Shown piece by piece: positions 38,701-42,600 of a stretch of 64,000 bases of DNA. Below the pieces are notes generated by a model. The model saw nothing but the letters and a program-made list of their open reading frames with translations, ran no database searches and was not told the origin of the DNA. The DNA lies in contig NZ_FOYZ01000013.1 of the NCBI RefSeq assembly GCF_900112775.1, forward strand, positions 1 to 64,000, in the 5' to 3' direction. Every line of letters begins with the position of its first letter. Positions within the stretch are counted from its first letter, which is position 1. Position numbers and translations under genes: made by a program. Source of the DNA: Anaeromicropila populeti. Its GTDB lineage: Bacteria > Bacillota > Clostridia > Lachnospirales > Lachnospiraceae.

Positions 38701-39530
38701 TAGAAATGAGAGATTTTATTTTGACTCATGAAGAGCAATTTAATTTCAAGGATATGTCGTATACATTATTGGCGGGAAGAGAAGCACTAGAAGAACGCAT
38801 TGGAATTGTTGCAAATAGTAAAGAAGATTTAATTGAAAAGTTAAATTCCTGTATGAATGGTGAAAAACAAGCGGGCATATTTGAAGGATATGTTGTAGAA
38901 GGCACAGAAGAAACTGCTTTGACGCAAAATGAAAGCATTTTATCAAAGCTGCAATTGGCAGTTTTATGGACAAATGGTGCTGCTGTCAATGTAAAAGCAA
39001 TGGAATCATATAAGAATTGCAAAAAAATTGCATTACCATCCTATCCTTTTGCAAAAGAAAAATATTGGCTGCAAGAAAAAACGGATGCTATTACAGAAAT
39101 TAAGGAAAGACAGATTGATGAAAACTATTTTGAACAAGGAACTTCTATTGAAGATACGTTAAAAACAGTGTTATCAAGCTTAACAAAAGTACCTGTGGAT
39201 AAAATAAATGTTGATACACCTTTGCATAAATACGGTTTTGACTCTTTAACAGGAATGCGGTTTATGAATCAGATAAAAAGTATTTATGGAATAAAGCTTC
39301 AAGTAAATGACATTTTTAAAAATTTTACAATACGTAAAATGGAGGTTTTCTTAAGCAGCAGAGTAAAACATCAAAGTTCCGAAAGTAATATGGTGGTACA
39401 ATTAGAGCAGAGATTAAAGGGAAAAGAAAAGGAGTTTATTGTAAAAGAATTATTGATTCATGTAAAGAATAAAACTGTTACTCCAGAGGAAGCGATGAGA
39501 ATACAGAATCGTGTATTATTATCTCAATGA
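17733..39530 (+). CDS. Hybrid NRPS / trans-AT PKS megasynthase 2: C-A(Gly)-T | KS-DH-KR-cMT-T | KS-DH*-T | KS-psiT-DH-T | KS-DH-KR-T | KS0-T
   Basis: A 7265-residue protein (about 0.8 MDa at 113 Da per residue) and the largest gene here. Order: N-terminal docking helices (1-35), C (HHxxxDG at 162-168), A (475-985), carrier (Ser1021), KS4 (Cys1255), DH (His1708), atypical KR, C-methyltransferase (~2595-2760), carrier (Ser2875), KS5 (Cys3123), atypical DH, carrier (Ser3855), KS6 (Cys4106), dead carrier fold (~4430-4510), DH (His4678), carrier (Ser4987), KS7 (Cys5235), DH (His5700), KR (6152), carrier (Ser6449), KS8 (Cys6706; His replaced by Ala6840), carrier (Ser7171) and C-terminal docking helices. 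The A-domain code reads DILQLGMIWK, the glycine code. It should take the chain from megasynthase 1, add glycine, extend by four malonyl units with one alpha-methylation, and pass it on via KS8-T. The TTG start overlaps the preceding gene. The order repeats in the next gene, which suggests duplication. Confidence 0.95.
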   Translation: MLNKHIYKQFLNKDISRDEALKLIRNNDTINTNNQYDLSEGQKGIYTSYLMFPQSYAYNTPGAFCLNRDVDRNILERAVKYLVQKHEILRSVFVSDETGVHREIREQAEGYMEYISLDENENINKRIIEENKKYFVLEEGPLFRVIVFEQKKGEKVLFLCFHHIVFDGISAEIFYRELKECYLLLKTNEQLDDNSVDNSYLSFVQKEKEYLLGENAKKDKEYWIKQLSHESKQLTIAGKQLESGEYENDGACCMFELDTIVCRQINYLNVGKPVSAFTKMLTAYMLLLSKYGDEKDIRIGTPITTRTLEFEESIGYYINMIVLRQNINENSTFKELLLAVHNVVLNGLEHSKYPYYDLIRAIGKESRKIIPQLFQGAFYYNSWNVNEEKDFCQHQINDIHQLGEYDLALEVLTKNVDEIIIRFKYNKNIFDELFINKMMQEYINILCAMTNHVNDTIDMHIGKRTKAPGMNSFVQLFYEQVRRTPKAEAVVFEKDRMTYEQLYDSAKKLSEYLKTQNVSKGSYVGILLDRSMNLIIALIAVQMAGGVYIPFDPKYPKDRLGYMFKQTDLQYIITDQEEEMVTELNIPVTICLEKVWPDIQQLKNQMEDKWEEIEPDDLAYILFTSGSTGNPKGIMISHGALANFLISMAECPGCNNTDYILALTTICFDIAGLEMYLMLIAGGTVEILSDAIAKDGIRLLEKLENSKTTILQATPATWQMLLAAGWKDKKNIKVLCGGEALTRELANKLLDRGLEVWNMYGPTETTIWSLVSKVDAEGIIHLGQPIRNTTIYIMDEQMKEVPTGEIGELCIGGTGVAKGYLNNTEETNKKFVYHSGTNEIIYKTGDLVKRMETGEIQYIGRADFQVKINGFRIELSEIEETLLKMEEISQAVVVLKGNKDSKKLAAFLIAQKNSQKLDKEILINRLKEELPDYMVPLQYVYVESYPLTLNQKVDRKQLAGESLIDEKVEEAKEPQEKRASMTISMKAKIQQFLIGEVAKIKELKEELIDVNTNLGEYGFDSISFTTLSVTINAHYNIKINPTNFYNYQTISKFTDYLVQKFADVIEPEKEKQTVTKGKVDLDASQNGIAIVGIGGVLPGSKDLAAFWNNIINEKDLITEIPKERWDWIKYCTREDADPNKMTSKWGGFIPDVDKFDAEFFNISPREAELMDPQQRIMIQVVWEAIENAGYNPKALSGKEIGVFVGATSTDYMEMLLRESEVKAHTLTGISNSIIANRISFLYNFTGPSEIVDTACSSGLVSVHQAVESINSGNCEYAIAGGVNLLLSPFPHIALGKSSMLSLDGRCKAFDEKANGYVRGEGAVALFLKPIDKAIQDGDQIYAVIKGTAVNHCGKTNSLTAPNPTAQCELIKKAFHKAKMDPSTVGYIETHGTGTALGDPIEINGLTMAYSDLFEEWGISSNDSHCGIGSIKTNIGHLEAASGLAGLLKIILAIQHKQIPANLHFQKMNPYITLENTPFYILKEKKEWENLVRDGEKIPLRAGVSAFGFGGTNAHVLVEEYIPADRYEENNNTNEKHAVIISAQYKEGVQIKAKQLLDYITETVNEREEKLLSRIAYTLQTGREAMKYRAAFLVTSINELKNKLENYTVNGQSDDCSSNDKLSSTVSRWTNGENVDWNEFYSVPLEKIALPTYPFEKSRYWISMQNNNHTYHDSKKQPLIDEVLLAKSLRNGVTFQKLVTAQDFIAKDHVVKGNCVMPGTSYLEMALEGVSHFETLSDVKLQNVYWLQQLIVEQDKQKQIHIIIEQKEEGYYYQVESEAESKILHGSGFIVPINEKNNEKPKEISEIKARCGQYISKQDFYQWIQCEADIYYGPYFQGLQEIYLNNEEVFAKIQLSQEIQNEQPFYFIHPVIMDCALQAMASLIGNEKGKGKTKIPFSVEEIIINGALKEECYYVHVTRERDGVHTICLLDEEGNGRVTLKNLVSREIQEEQYLFLPKWSMIHPKENIAESRINRRILVLYSDESETVKNQIISIVSAADIIEVNINDVADYENYIKKDSIDQILFLGGIVTQYNLFGYLEDFEEIQNRGIVAFYQLIKSLHNVGRDMEICIITNNCFCLAEEETIPSSAAMYSFSKTAMLENPNLKIRLYDIELSNEQALLEEMKKIVRRTGMTEQIMIRDHCWYQKEISPIQWQNGLDGKSAFQYEGTYLLVGMGGINQVIGTYLAANYRASIIYVSKSELNEERSLQLEKIQELGGKASYLKTDITIASEVKYMMRNVLQNYEKLNGVILGAMVLQDVKISSMTEEQLRTVMKPKVHGTIELLKALKNVSLDFLLVLSSTNAVIGNVGQSNYNAACACQDALAMEFGRRTKTTVKIINWSYWGSVGAVSSSEYNEKLKKIGLFPIQIEEGMKVIEQVLLGSCNQVIMFKAAENILREVGFRVDTVLIQYPEKIPSKINHILVKNEVNEEILRLEEGFGKIEKLGAQLVLKYFQKANLFLKAHTSVSYNEIETRLRVVPKYKRLLNALLSILEVYEYVTSLNNVFVATKKAEIEYFEEEFESKYPEINSYVKLMKICADKFDVILSGQVSYGDVMFPGGSKELVEGIYKGNAVIDYFNDIVSQWIKKYISERVGEQPDCKVNILEIGAGTGGTSLGIFKNVNEYRRNINYLYSDISASFTNYGENKYSKDYPFITFQVLDIEKNPLKQNFIEDSFDIVVATNVLHATSDMLNTLSNIKLLMKNAGVILINEITDFKVFSTLTFGLTEGWWNYTDELRIKDSPLLSTTDWKKILLETGFEYICMFPDKEDWDLASQHIIAAESNGIVTVNENADKNADKNALRAEPSKNVSTGKSELVKEAAKDKLTIQVEESDHTEQLYDKTIQWLKEEFSALLKTDMKKITPESNVEKMGVDSLLVIEIHKKWSAIFPKLASTVLFEYNTIDKIAAYLTDSYENELQKLFHVEKKLLPKKKEDVNLAEQVSARDKSISSMDIAIIGVSGKYPMAEDIYEFWDNLRNGKDCVSIIPEERWKWVDYFDETNSKQGRSYSKWGGFLRDIDGFDAEFFEITNEQADEMDPQERLLLESTWSTLEDAGYPGKRLADAGVKVGVFIGTMYGGYGQLAAKAWESGVATNAQSAHWMLSNRISYHFNFNGPSIAVDTACSSSMTAIHYACKSIQSGECEQAVAGGINLILTPRQHVRLANLNSLSRTGKTQSFNANADGFVEGEGVGTVLLKPLEQAVKDHDHIYAVIKGSSVNSNGASSNFTTPSITEQANAIRYSLMQQQIDPATINYVEAHATGTVLGDPIEVSALNRALGEGDMKKQNCPIGTVKSNIGHIEAASGIAALTKVLLQMKYKKLVPSIHCEPISPFIPFENSRFYVQKELSEWDVKNYLKVENNSGKRRACINSNGAGGSNANLIIDEFEKAAYSKKEQERKDAVITLSAQSEWSLKNYVKSLERFLQKQEEEGIYLSYRDIAYTLQTCREEMKTRIAFVISSYVDLKNKLSEIVLGKQAEIYQGDVEEENSAVKIDLADLSMQRIAMEWVKGGRVDWEKLYQTEDSVQKIPLPTYCFHHTRHWITGNKQRYNVSFKGDEPYILGHCSFGEYTIMGMTYVSILNNYLQTNQNEEVIKIHKMMFLETASLGKEDLAEIYVDVSDTNTIECIASIGNHKKIVSRAEKIDDFEYNVPQHKIPDFTNGLIHAGTKLYQLKPNVYSPDLQCIDAVLVEENEVWGKLSLSNTMKQDKHEYLIHPALLDGAILCRLALKKENDYDKYIPFLIKELYFCGKTGETCYCHIKQIQESAELWEGNIEVMDESGRIAIEMKGVVCKKVFTADEERQENDGTPEILENNTCNGQQEDEITEYVKKKIENLTGKPLGVKDISKNIMSLGCDSIKIISLCQEIQSEIGVELYPTVFFEHPSVIALARYFTNNYANRFYHICKPMENKRTVSLKEDYHVKEDHPVKENHLVKDNEPIAIIGISGVFPQSSDLDEFWEKIGQNQNLVTTIPEERWNWKDYYKNKPDDDDKTNVIWGGFIKDVDKFDPEFFGISPREAKLMDPQQRLCLELAWSVIEDAGYDPKELAGSKTGVYIGVADHDYNDIGISMENASRSQILTGNAHNILTGRISYLFDFHGPSEPVDTACASSLIALIHAAEAIQNGRCDMALAGGVHIMLNPSMYVSFDSLGILSRDGKCRTFDKDANGTVRGEGAGLVLLKKYSQAVEDKDHIYAVIKGTGVSHGGFSNSMTAPNPAQQEMAILDAMERGNIDPGTISYIETHGTGTILGDPIEITSLKNAFTKMYQKKNLSLPTNKFCGLGALKTQIGHLETAAGIAGILKLILCMKYGMLPGIQHFNELNPYINLEDTPFYIVKEPKKWERLIDPEGNELPYCAGVSAFGFSGVNAHILLEEYREEQMKCEKESSELIVLSAKNRERLTAYANSFSSYIRKRAGNWIETSGKAVTQDEAILDDRNDIIEYIISFISDVSGTLKSDIDRELPMTEYALSPLQWMQLIDGVNKKFNKNLSIEIINSNHSINKIFRNMAGIKADKKVCENIETHLSQLPPLSELAETLRKGRTPMEERLAVIAENYDELLQCLEQYIDKNYNSDKLYCKENISIKEQRSNTDILNQLAYNWVSGEDIKEQETLKKQKPKQKVSLPTYPFEKKRCWADNRLNCKGSLEKIGDKAFVEQKLADSPNSIYKKTLVSKEFYLRDHIVNGKCLLPGVVYIEMARQAGECDKTESKVVKISKIVWSKPIQVSTAYRNVQIELKKKEQSTLFEIATAEEGIHAQGKIVYGEVFGTNKERLHYDEEIHQYGDNLRKKEFYDLFERCGFQYGNTFKPIETIYFNEDEAIGLLQAEGELFAEFNKYVLHPVILEGSLQTAGYLLNKNSNPTNPYVPFAIEEITIYDSLPQRCFAHARLVQNRTSDNQKEVDITIYNMSGKVLLEIKKYMVRSMSGADKKYEKYEAVRETTANSISSKEKQVADSESYIEDELLNIVSNILGIEKQDIDVEKELEYYNMDSMLLTEFSNKINAKFNCDLTPASFFEIEPLTLRKIVKYMNEKYGEITCDFEQEYIEQEYIEKEYIEQQETDAGAALSKQQEPIAIVGMSGRMPMSDDCEEFWKNLMSNESLISEIPENRFNWREYYGDAIKEENKTNSRWGGFMKQVDKFDAGFFNITPKEARLMDPQQRIFYETVWELLEDAGYTKKDVYGSRTGVYLGVSNLDYSDIVHKYKTDALTMTGNNHPLIVNKISHFFNFTGPSEPVDTLCSSSLVAIHRAVEDIRNGMCDMAIAGGINVILTPSLYISYGNANMLSSDGKCKTFDKSADGFVRGEGVGALLLKPLSKAIEDRDHIYATIRGSAVNHGGHSKSLTAPNPNAQAEVIKMALRRSGIDFHTVNYIELHGTGTALGDPIEINGLKMVYEDTKSLESTVRLDKCVLGAVKTNVGHLESAAGIAGVLKIILAMQHKVIPANLNLNTLNPYVDLGNTPFYLPLENEEWESVTDKNGMRIPRRAGISSFGAGGVNAHIIFEEYTQNVKRQSEPDEAPYPFVLSAKDSERLQTYVNKVLLYLQGTAYELKDIAYTSVFAREEMETRLAVVASDRNELISKLNDYLGGRRTEGCYCSEYNEAGYGKNTGGMDYGNRDLKSICQAWVSGDSINWNAVFAQTDYKKVSFPKYPFQKNRYWVSDNQELVQKIQDHKCEDEFVYEGQSTEQEIKYKIKLFKNADYIKDHVIEGNIILPGVVYLELARFAALKGFSKKVSGLEEITWVQPIIFTEPEVEVFVSFSIQSGTEKISFKIESKTNAGEALHCKGLLSFEKLLPEIVSVDEIKERCQDMIDKSSCYKRFTDFGFEYGSSYQTIQNAYIGTDEVFIELSADKKQKGFVLNPSVLDGMLQSTMVDSVNMEAEDIYLPYAIENIQWTDEIPQAAYVYAKSITQQGNSYKNKEYQIFLITEDGMVHVKIHKFVKRKSNTKRDNILLCQEEWWEEEQQPAINSGVRNRIVVFSENPAFESELKNELGMKDITFIRENEYYPAFQKLKETEYIPTKIVYAKSIKADCRAEQVVFDLMELVKAAAKVFGKNKMEFIYLYVKTDSINYAYHKAMSGFLKSVMLEFEHYSGRTIEVELEKAAVQCAKELKMPDYNSFVEIRYSGNRKVKKLREFEFLQDSKKPAFRENGIYLISGGMGGIGILLTKYLLQKYQANVMMVGRSQKNAKIEQQLQELNALGGTCTYSTVDITDKEEMQLLHKEIENSFGNLNGVLHLAGTVKDSYLLRKTKKQMEEVFAPKIQGTIYLDEMTKDYKLDFFTMFSSITGVLGNSGQSDYAYANHFMDAFVFLRNQMQEKGKRFGKTCSVNWPLWRHGGMKIDKLMEDRMKQTTGFESMSDVDGIKYLERTLECPQFMVLAGDKIKMKKLFQIKESNPGVVSETVIDLEETKDTFKYDHLKTLTIDFLKEAIAEVSEIPIDKIREKLAFDRYGIDSVMLIKLGSKLEPILGKVSNTIFFEYQNIEELANYLNEEQNDLLINYFKMSGHLNEENKELNKDVRQVDEKVLSISQTVKVEPQNIELVNRQDIAIIGMSGKFPMADNISEFWEKLREGINCISEIPESRWNGDKLFSANKEDVGKSYSKWGGFITGVDEFDPMFFHIAPAEAELMDPQERLFVQEVWKTLENAGSTRSELGTDVGVFVGVMYKHYPWIAKGTEMENLLSCTSYWEIANRVSYLFDFQGPSYAIDTACSSSLTAVHLACESIKRGECKTAIAGGVNLNLTQMKYVGLSQTKMIGSYDRSMSLGKGDGYVPGEGVGAVLLKPLSEAIKDNDHIYGVIKSTLSNHGGRTNGFAVPNPVVQAELVTKTIQNAGLKESDINYIEVAANGSELGDMVEVNALKRAFAKKVSKKSIPIGTVKGNVGHLEAASGMSQLIKVLLQMEKKAIVPIISAESSRDDMNLNNSPFYLEDQFVPWKIEENQKRRALISSYGAGGANTSIIVEEYENTVGNTEPDVWPDFFAFSANSKDALHSLLVEMRDFILTHEEQFNFKDMSYTLLAGREALEERIGIVANSKEDLIEKLNSCMNGEKQAGIFEGYVVEGTEETALTQNESILSKLQLAVLWTNGAAVNVKAMESYKNCKKIALPSYPFAKEKYWLQEKTDAITEIKERQIDENYFEQGTSIEDTLKTVLSSLTKVPVDKINVDTPLHKYGFDSLTGMRFMNQIKSIYGIKLQVNDIFKNFTIRKMEVFLSSRVKHQSSESNMVVQLEQRLKGKEKEFIVKELLIHVKNKTVTPEEAMRIQNRVLLSQ
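17838..20930 (+). other. NRPS module C-A(Gly)-T
   Basis: The C domain has an intact HHIVFDG motif (His162, His163, Asp167). The A domain has FTSGSTGNPKG and Asp669 at the alpha-amino-binding site; the pocket read by alignment to GrsA is D-I-L-Q-L-G-M-I-W-K, matching known glycine codes. The carrier has GFDSI (Ser1021). It forms an amide between the first polyketide segment and glycine. Confidence 0.9.
20994..26490 (+). other. PKS module 4: KS4-DH-KR-cMT-T
   Basis: KS4 is complete (Cys1255, HGTGT, NIGH) and extends the glycyl chain. The DH is canonical (HVVKGNCVMPG; Asp1873 in MDCALQ). The KR is unusual: the Rossmann loop at 2174 reads GMGGINQ, losing the last glycine, and the Asn four residues after the catalytic Tyr is Cys (NYNAAC). 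A SAM-binding motif (LEIGAGTGGTS) marks the C-methyltransferase. Likely result: an alpha-methylated unit, with reduction uncertain. Confidence 0.85.
26106..26135 (+). repeat. 12-bp tandem repeat in linker before ACP
   Basis: Units of AATGCTGATAAA (protein N-A-D-K) occur twice plus a half copy between the methyltransferase and the carrier of module 4. This is an in-frame linker minisatellite. Confidence 0.85.
26589..29430 (+). other. PKS module 5: KS5-DH*-T, no KR
   Basis: KS5 has Cys3123 and NIGH; HGTGT reads HATGT, keeping the catalytic His, so it can probably elongate. The DH-like domain keeps His3562 and Asp3718, but the Pro of HxxxGxxxxP is Met and the Gln/His partner of DxxxQ is Leu (DGAIL). 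No KR is present, so a normal dehydration substrate would not be made here. Options are an inactive DH, a double-bond isomerase acting on the previous unit, or a pyran-synthase-like domain. The carrier is GCDSI (Ser3855). Confidence 0.75.
29475..29534 (+). repeat. Imperfect 18-bp repeats in ACP-KS linker
   Basis: Three diverged copies of an 18-bp unit encode K-E/D-x-x-H-x-V patterns between the carrier of module 5 and KS6. This is an alternating charged linker. Confidence 0.75.
29541..32820 (+). other. PKS module 6: KS6-psiT-DH-T, no KR
   Basis: KS6 is complete (Cys4106 in DTACASS, HGTGT, QIGH). A dead carrier fold follows, then a DH with intact HIVNGKCLLPG (His4678) but Glu4841 in place of the catalytic Asp (LEGSLQ). 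The carrier (NMDSM, Ser4987) comes directly after the DH. With no KR the beta carbon may stay oxidised unless the DH accepts a product of KR action elsewhere. The corresponding module 11 has the same Asp-to-Glu change but keeps a KR. Confidence 0.8.
31021..31260 (+). other. Embedded degenerate carrier domain (psiACP-2)
   Basis: A carrier-like helical segment lies between KS6 and the ETLRKGRTPMEER strand. It has the spacing of a true ACP, ending in NKKFNKNLSIE, but the serine site is Pro4469 (YALSPLQW). It occupies the same position relative to KS and DH as psiACP-1 and psiACP-3. Confidence 0.65.
32841..32891 (+). repeat. 15-bp tandem repeat in ACP-KS linker
   Basis: Two exact and one near-exact copy of GAACAGGAGTATATA (protein E-Q-E-Y-I), followed by a partial copy, lie between the carrier of module 6 and KS7. 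This is an in-frame acidic linker. Confidence 0.9.
32934..37210 (+). other. PKS module 7: KS7-DH-KR-T
   Basis: KS7 is complete (Cys5235 in DTLCSSS, HGTGT, NVGH). The DH is canonical (HVIEGNIILPG His5700; LDGMLQ Asp5860). The KR has GGMGGIG at 6152 and YAYAN, with Asp in the LDD region. The carrier is GIDSV (Ser6449). It should install one double bond. It has no full counterpart in megasynthase 3. Confidence 0.85.
37353..39400 (+). other. Non-elongating module 8: KS0-T
   Basis: KS8 keeps Cys6706, but HGTGT is replaced by the segment VAANGS, with Ala6840 at the His position, closely resembling KS3. It is followed by a carrier (GFDSL, Ser7171) and C-terminal docking helices containing TPEEAMRIQ. 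It transfers the chain to the second glycine module on the next protein. Confidence 0.85.
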
Positions 39531-39573
39531 TTGTAAACCGTTCCTTTTGCTCGTTGTTTTTACAAAAATAAAG

Positions 39574-39609
39574 ACTTCGCACATAATAACCAAATATTGT
39601 GTGCGAAGT
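39574..39609 (+). other. Intergenic 15-bp hairpin between megasynthases 2 and 3
   Basis: The arms 39574-39588 and 39595-39609 pair over 15 bp with one G-U and a 6-nt loop. On the + strand no T-run follows, so it is a poor terminator in the direction of the genes; on the - strand it is followed by a T-rich run. It sits 27 nt before the ATG of megasynthase 3 and could be an mRNA-stability or attenuation element. The rest of the gap (39531-39636) shows only a weak TTGTAAA/TTTACAA inverted repeat and the ribosome-binding site. Confidence 0.6.
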
Positions 39610-39622
39610 AAATGCACAATAT

Positions 39623-39639
39623 GAGAGGTGAATTTTATG
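39623..39639 (+). promoter_or_regulatory. Ribosome-binding site that sets the start of megasynthase 3
   Basis: GAGAGGTG (39623-39630) lies 6 nt before the ATG at 39637. The in-frame GTG at 39628 is itself the end of this Shine-Dalgarno sequence, so it is unlikely to be the start. The ATG gives an N terminus M-N-E-N-F-Y that leads straight into the docking helix. Confidence 0.8.
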
Positions 39640-42600
39640 AATGAGAACTTTTACAGTATGGTTGCTGACGGACAGCTTTCTATTGAAGAAGCTCTGGAAA
39701 GAATGAAAACCATAGCTGAAACGGATCAAACAGAGGAAAGACTTATGGAACTATCCAGCGGACAAAAAGGGTTGTGGACTATTTATAATATTGTTCGAGA
39801 AAACTATGCCTATAATATTCCAATCGCTTTTACTATATCAAAGACCGTTGATTTAGCTAAGTTAAAGGATTCTTTTAATAAGCTGGCAGAGAAGAATCCT
39901 CAACTTAGAACCGTTATTCTGATGAAGGGGGGAAAAGTAGTTCAGAAGATCCAAGATGAATATTCACTAAATTATAGTCAGATCGATATTACAGGTATGA
40001 GCAAAGAAGAGACCAATAAGCTGCTTTTTGAGAAAGCACATGTGCCTTTTCATTTGGAAGAAGAAGAGTTGTTTCGCATTTATGTTTTTACTGGACAAGA
40101 AGAGAGTATAGTTTTACTTAATATCCATCATATTATATTTGATGGCATTTCATCAGATATTCTTCTTCGAGAATTAGAAGAAATTTATTTTGACCAATAT
40201 GAAGAAAATGAGTACAAAGCGTCTTACGGTAAATTTATTAACTGGCAGAAACAAATGATGTCAGGTAAAGAAGGGGAAGAGCATAAAAAATACTGGTTAA
40301 GCATGTTATCAGGAAAAAAATGCAGCCTAAAATTACCTTACGACTATGAAAAACCAAGTATACCTCAGTTTAGTGGAAGTCATTATTCTATGAGTCTTGG
40401 GGAAGATGAATTAATGAGACTACGCCATATAGCAGAGCAGACAGGTGTAACTTTGTCAACAGTTATGTTAAGTGCGTATAGTATTTTATTAAACTTTTTG
40501 GTAAAGGAAAAGAATATATCAATTGTTATGCCAGTAGCGGGCCGGCCAGATATTCAATTTGAAAGTACAATTGGATATTTTATGAACTTGGTTATTATTT
40601 TGAGTCAGATAGAACCAGAAAGTACGTTTGAAGAACTTGTAAAAAATACGCAGGATATCATATTTGAAGTAATCCAGCACAGTGATTATCCATATCAGAC
40701 CATTTTGCAGGATTTGAGGAAAGAAACCAATGGCATAGTAGAAGCCAATAATGTAGCTTTTTACTATCAAAACTGGATAACACCAACTGAAAGAAAGCAA
40801 AAATTGATTCAAAATATTTTTGGAGAGATTCGTCAAGAAGGTGAGTTTGATTTGGCACTGGAGCTGATTGAAAATACCAATGAAATGCAAATCTACTTGA
40901 AATACAATACAAGTTTATTTGATGAATCTTCTATTAAAAAAATAGCTGCTCAATATCTTGATGTTTTAAAAGCAGTTAGTCAGAATGTGAATATAGCGGT
41001 TGGAGATATTTTAAGAGATGATCAGAGTATACATAATTTAAATGTAAAAAGAGACTATGACTTAACAATTAGTACGTTTGATTTATTTGAAAAGACAGTA
41101 AAAGAATTTCCAGATAAGATTGCTGTCAAATTTAACGAAGAAGAATATACCTATGCAAAATTGTACAAAGAGAGTATACAATTGGGAAATTATCTGAAAG
41201 AACAAGGCGTTCAAACGGGACACGTTGTGGGAATATATATGAAGCGTTCCATAGAAATGCTAATAGGACTTCTTGGAATTATGGCATCTGGAGCAACCTA
41301 TGTTCCTTGTGATCCGTTATATCCGGCAGAAAGAATTCAGATGATGATAGAAGATAGTAATCTGGAAATGTTATTGACAGAAACTGAGTTATGTGAAAAA
41401 CTGACCTTCGGTAAAAAAGTTGTATGTTATGATCTAATGAAAAATGAGTGGAAGAACCAGCCAGAGATAATGTATAGACAACCTATATCAGATGAAATCG
41501 CTTATATGATTTTTACATCTGGTTCAACAGGAAGACCAAAGGGTGTAAAAGTATTACATAAAGGCTTGACAAATTTCCTATTATCTATGATGGAAAAACC
41601 GGGATTTACCTCAAATGATAGTTTGTTAGCGATTACAACCATCTGCTTTGACATTTCTTATTTGGAATTATATCTGCCTATTGTGTGTGGTGGTACGGTT
41701 GAAATTGTTTCTGATGATATATGCAGAGATGGAATTAAATTAAAAGAAAAACTTGAAAAAAGCCAATTTACTGTAATGCAGGCAACACCTGCTACATGGC
41801 AGATGTTATTGCAGGCAGAGTGGAGCAAAAAACTCCCAATCAAAATTTTATGTGGGGGAGAAGCATTATCAAAAGCCTTAGCAGACAAGCTTCTTATTCG
41901 ATGTGATGAATTGTGGAATATGTATGGTCCTACAGAAACGACGATATGGTCAACGGTAAAAAAAATAGAGAGTAACGAAAAAATAACAATTGGTTATCCA
42001 ATAGCCAATACGTGGCTATACATTTTAGATGAAGAACAAAAAGTCTGTTCAATTGGAACTTCTGGTGAATTATGTATTGGTGGAGCTGGACTTTCAGCAG
42101 GATATGTAAACCGGCCAAAGGAAACACAGGAAAATTTTATTCTGTATAAGGAAAATGGGGTGGAAACAGCTCTTTACCGTACAGGTGATATGGCAGTATT
42201 TTTGCCGAATGGTGAAGTAGAGTGTCTGGGCAGAAAAGATTTCCAAATTAAAATAAGAGGATTTCGTGTTGAACTAGAAGAAATTGAAAATGCAATTAAA
42301 AAAATCGAGGATGTTATGGACGCTGTTGTAGTGCAAAAGGAACTTCCCGAAGAAAAAAGTATATTAGCGGCGTATTTGATTATGAAAAAGGGGAAAAGGC
42401 CAGATAGTAAAAAATATATAGAATTTTTAAAAAGCAAACTGCCACATTATATGGTTCCAGCTAAATATATTGAAATAGAACAGTTTCCAAAAACACTAAA
42501 TGACAAAATTGACCGTAAGACTTTATCCAACTGGGATATTGCAGTTGAAAAGCAAAAAAATAATAGTATGGAATTGGACGAGAGCAACAGTACTGATATA

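Noticed and set aside
39531-39565. TTGTAAA/TTTACAA inverted repeat as an operator
   Set aside because: Seven base pairs with a 21-nt spacer in A/T-rich DNA is expected by chance.
39628-39636. GTG at 39628 as start of megasynthase 3
   Set aside because: It overlaps the Shine-Dalgarno sequence GAGAGGTG that is ideally spaced for the ATG at 39637.
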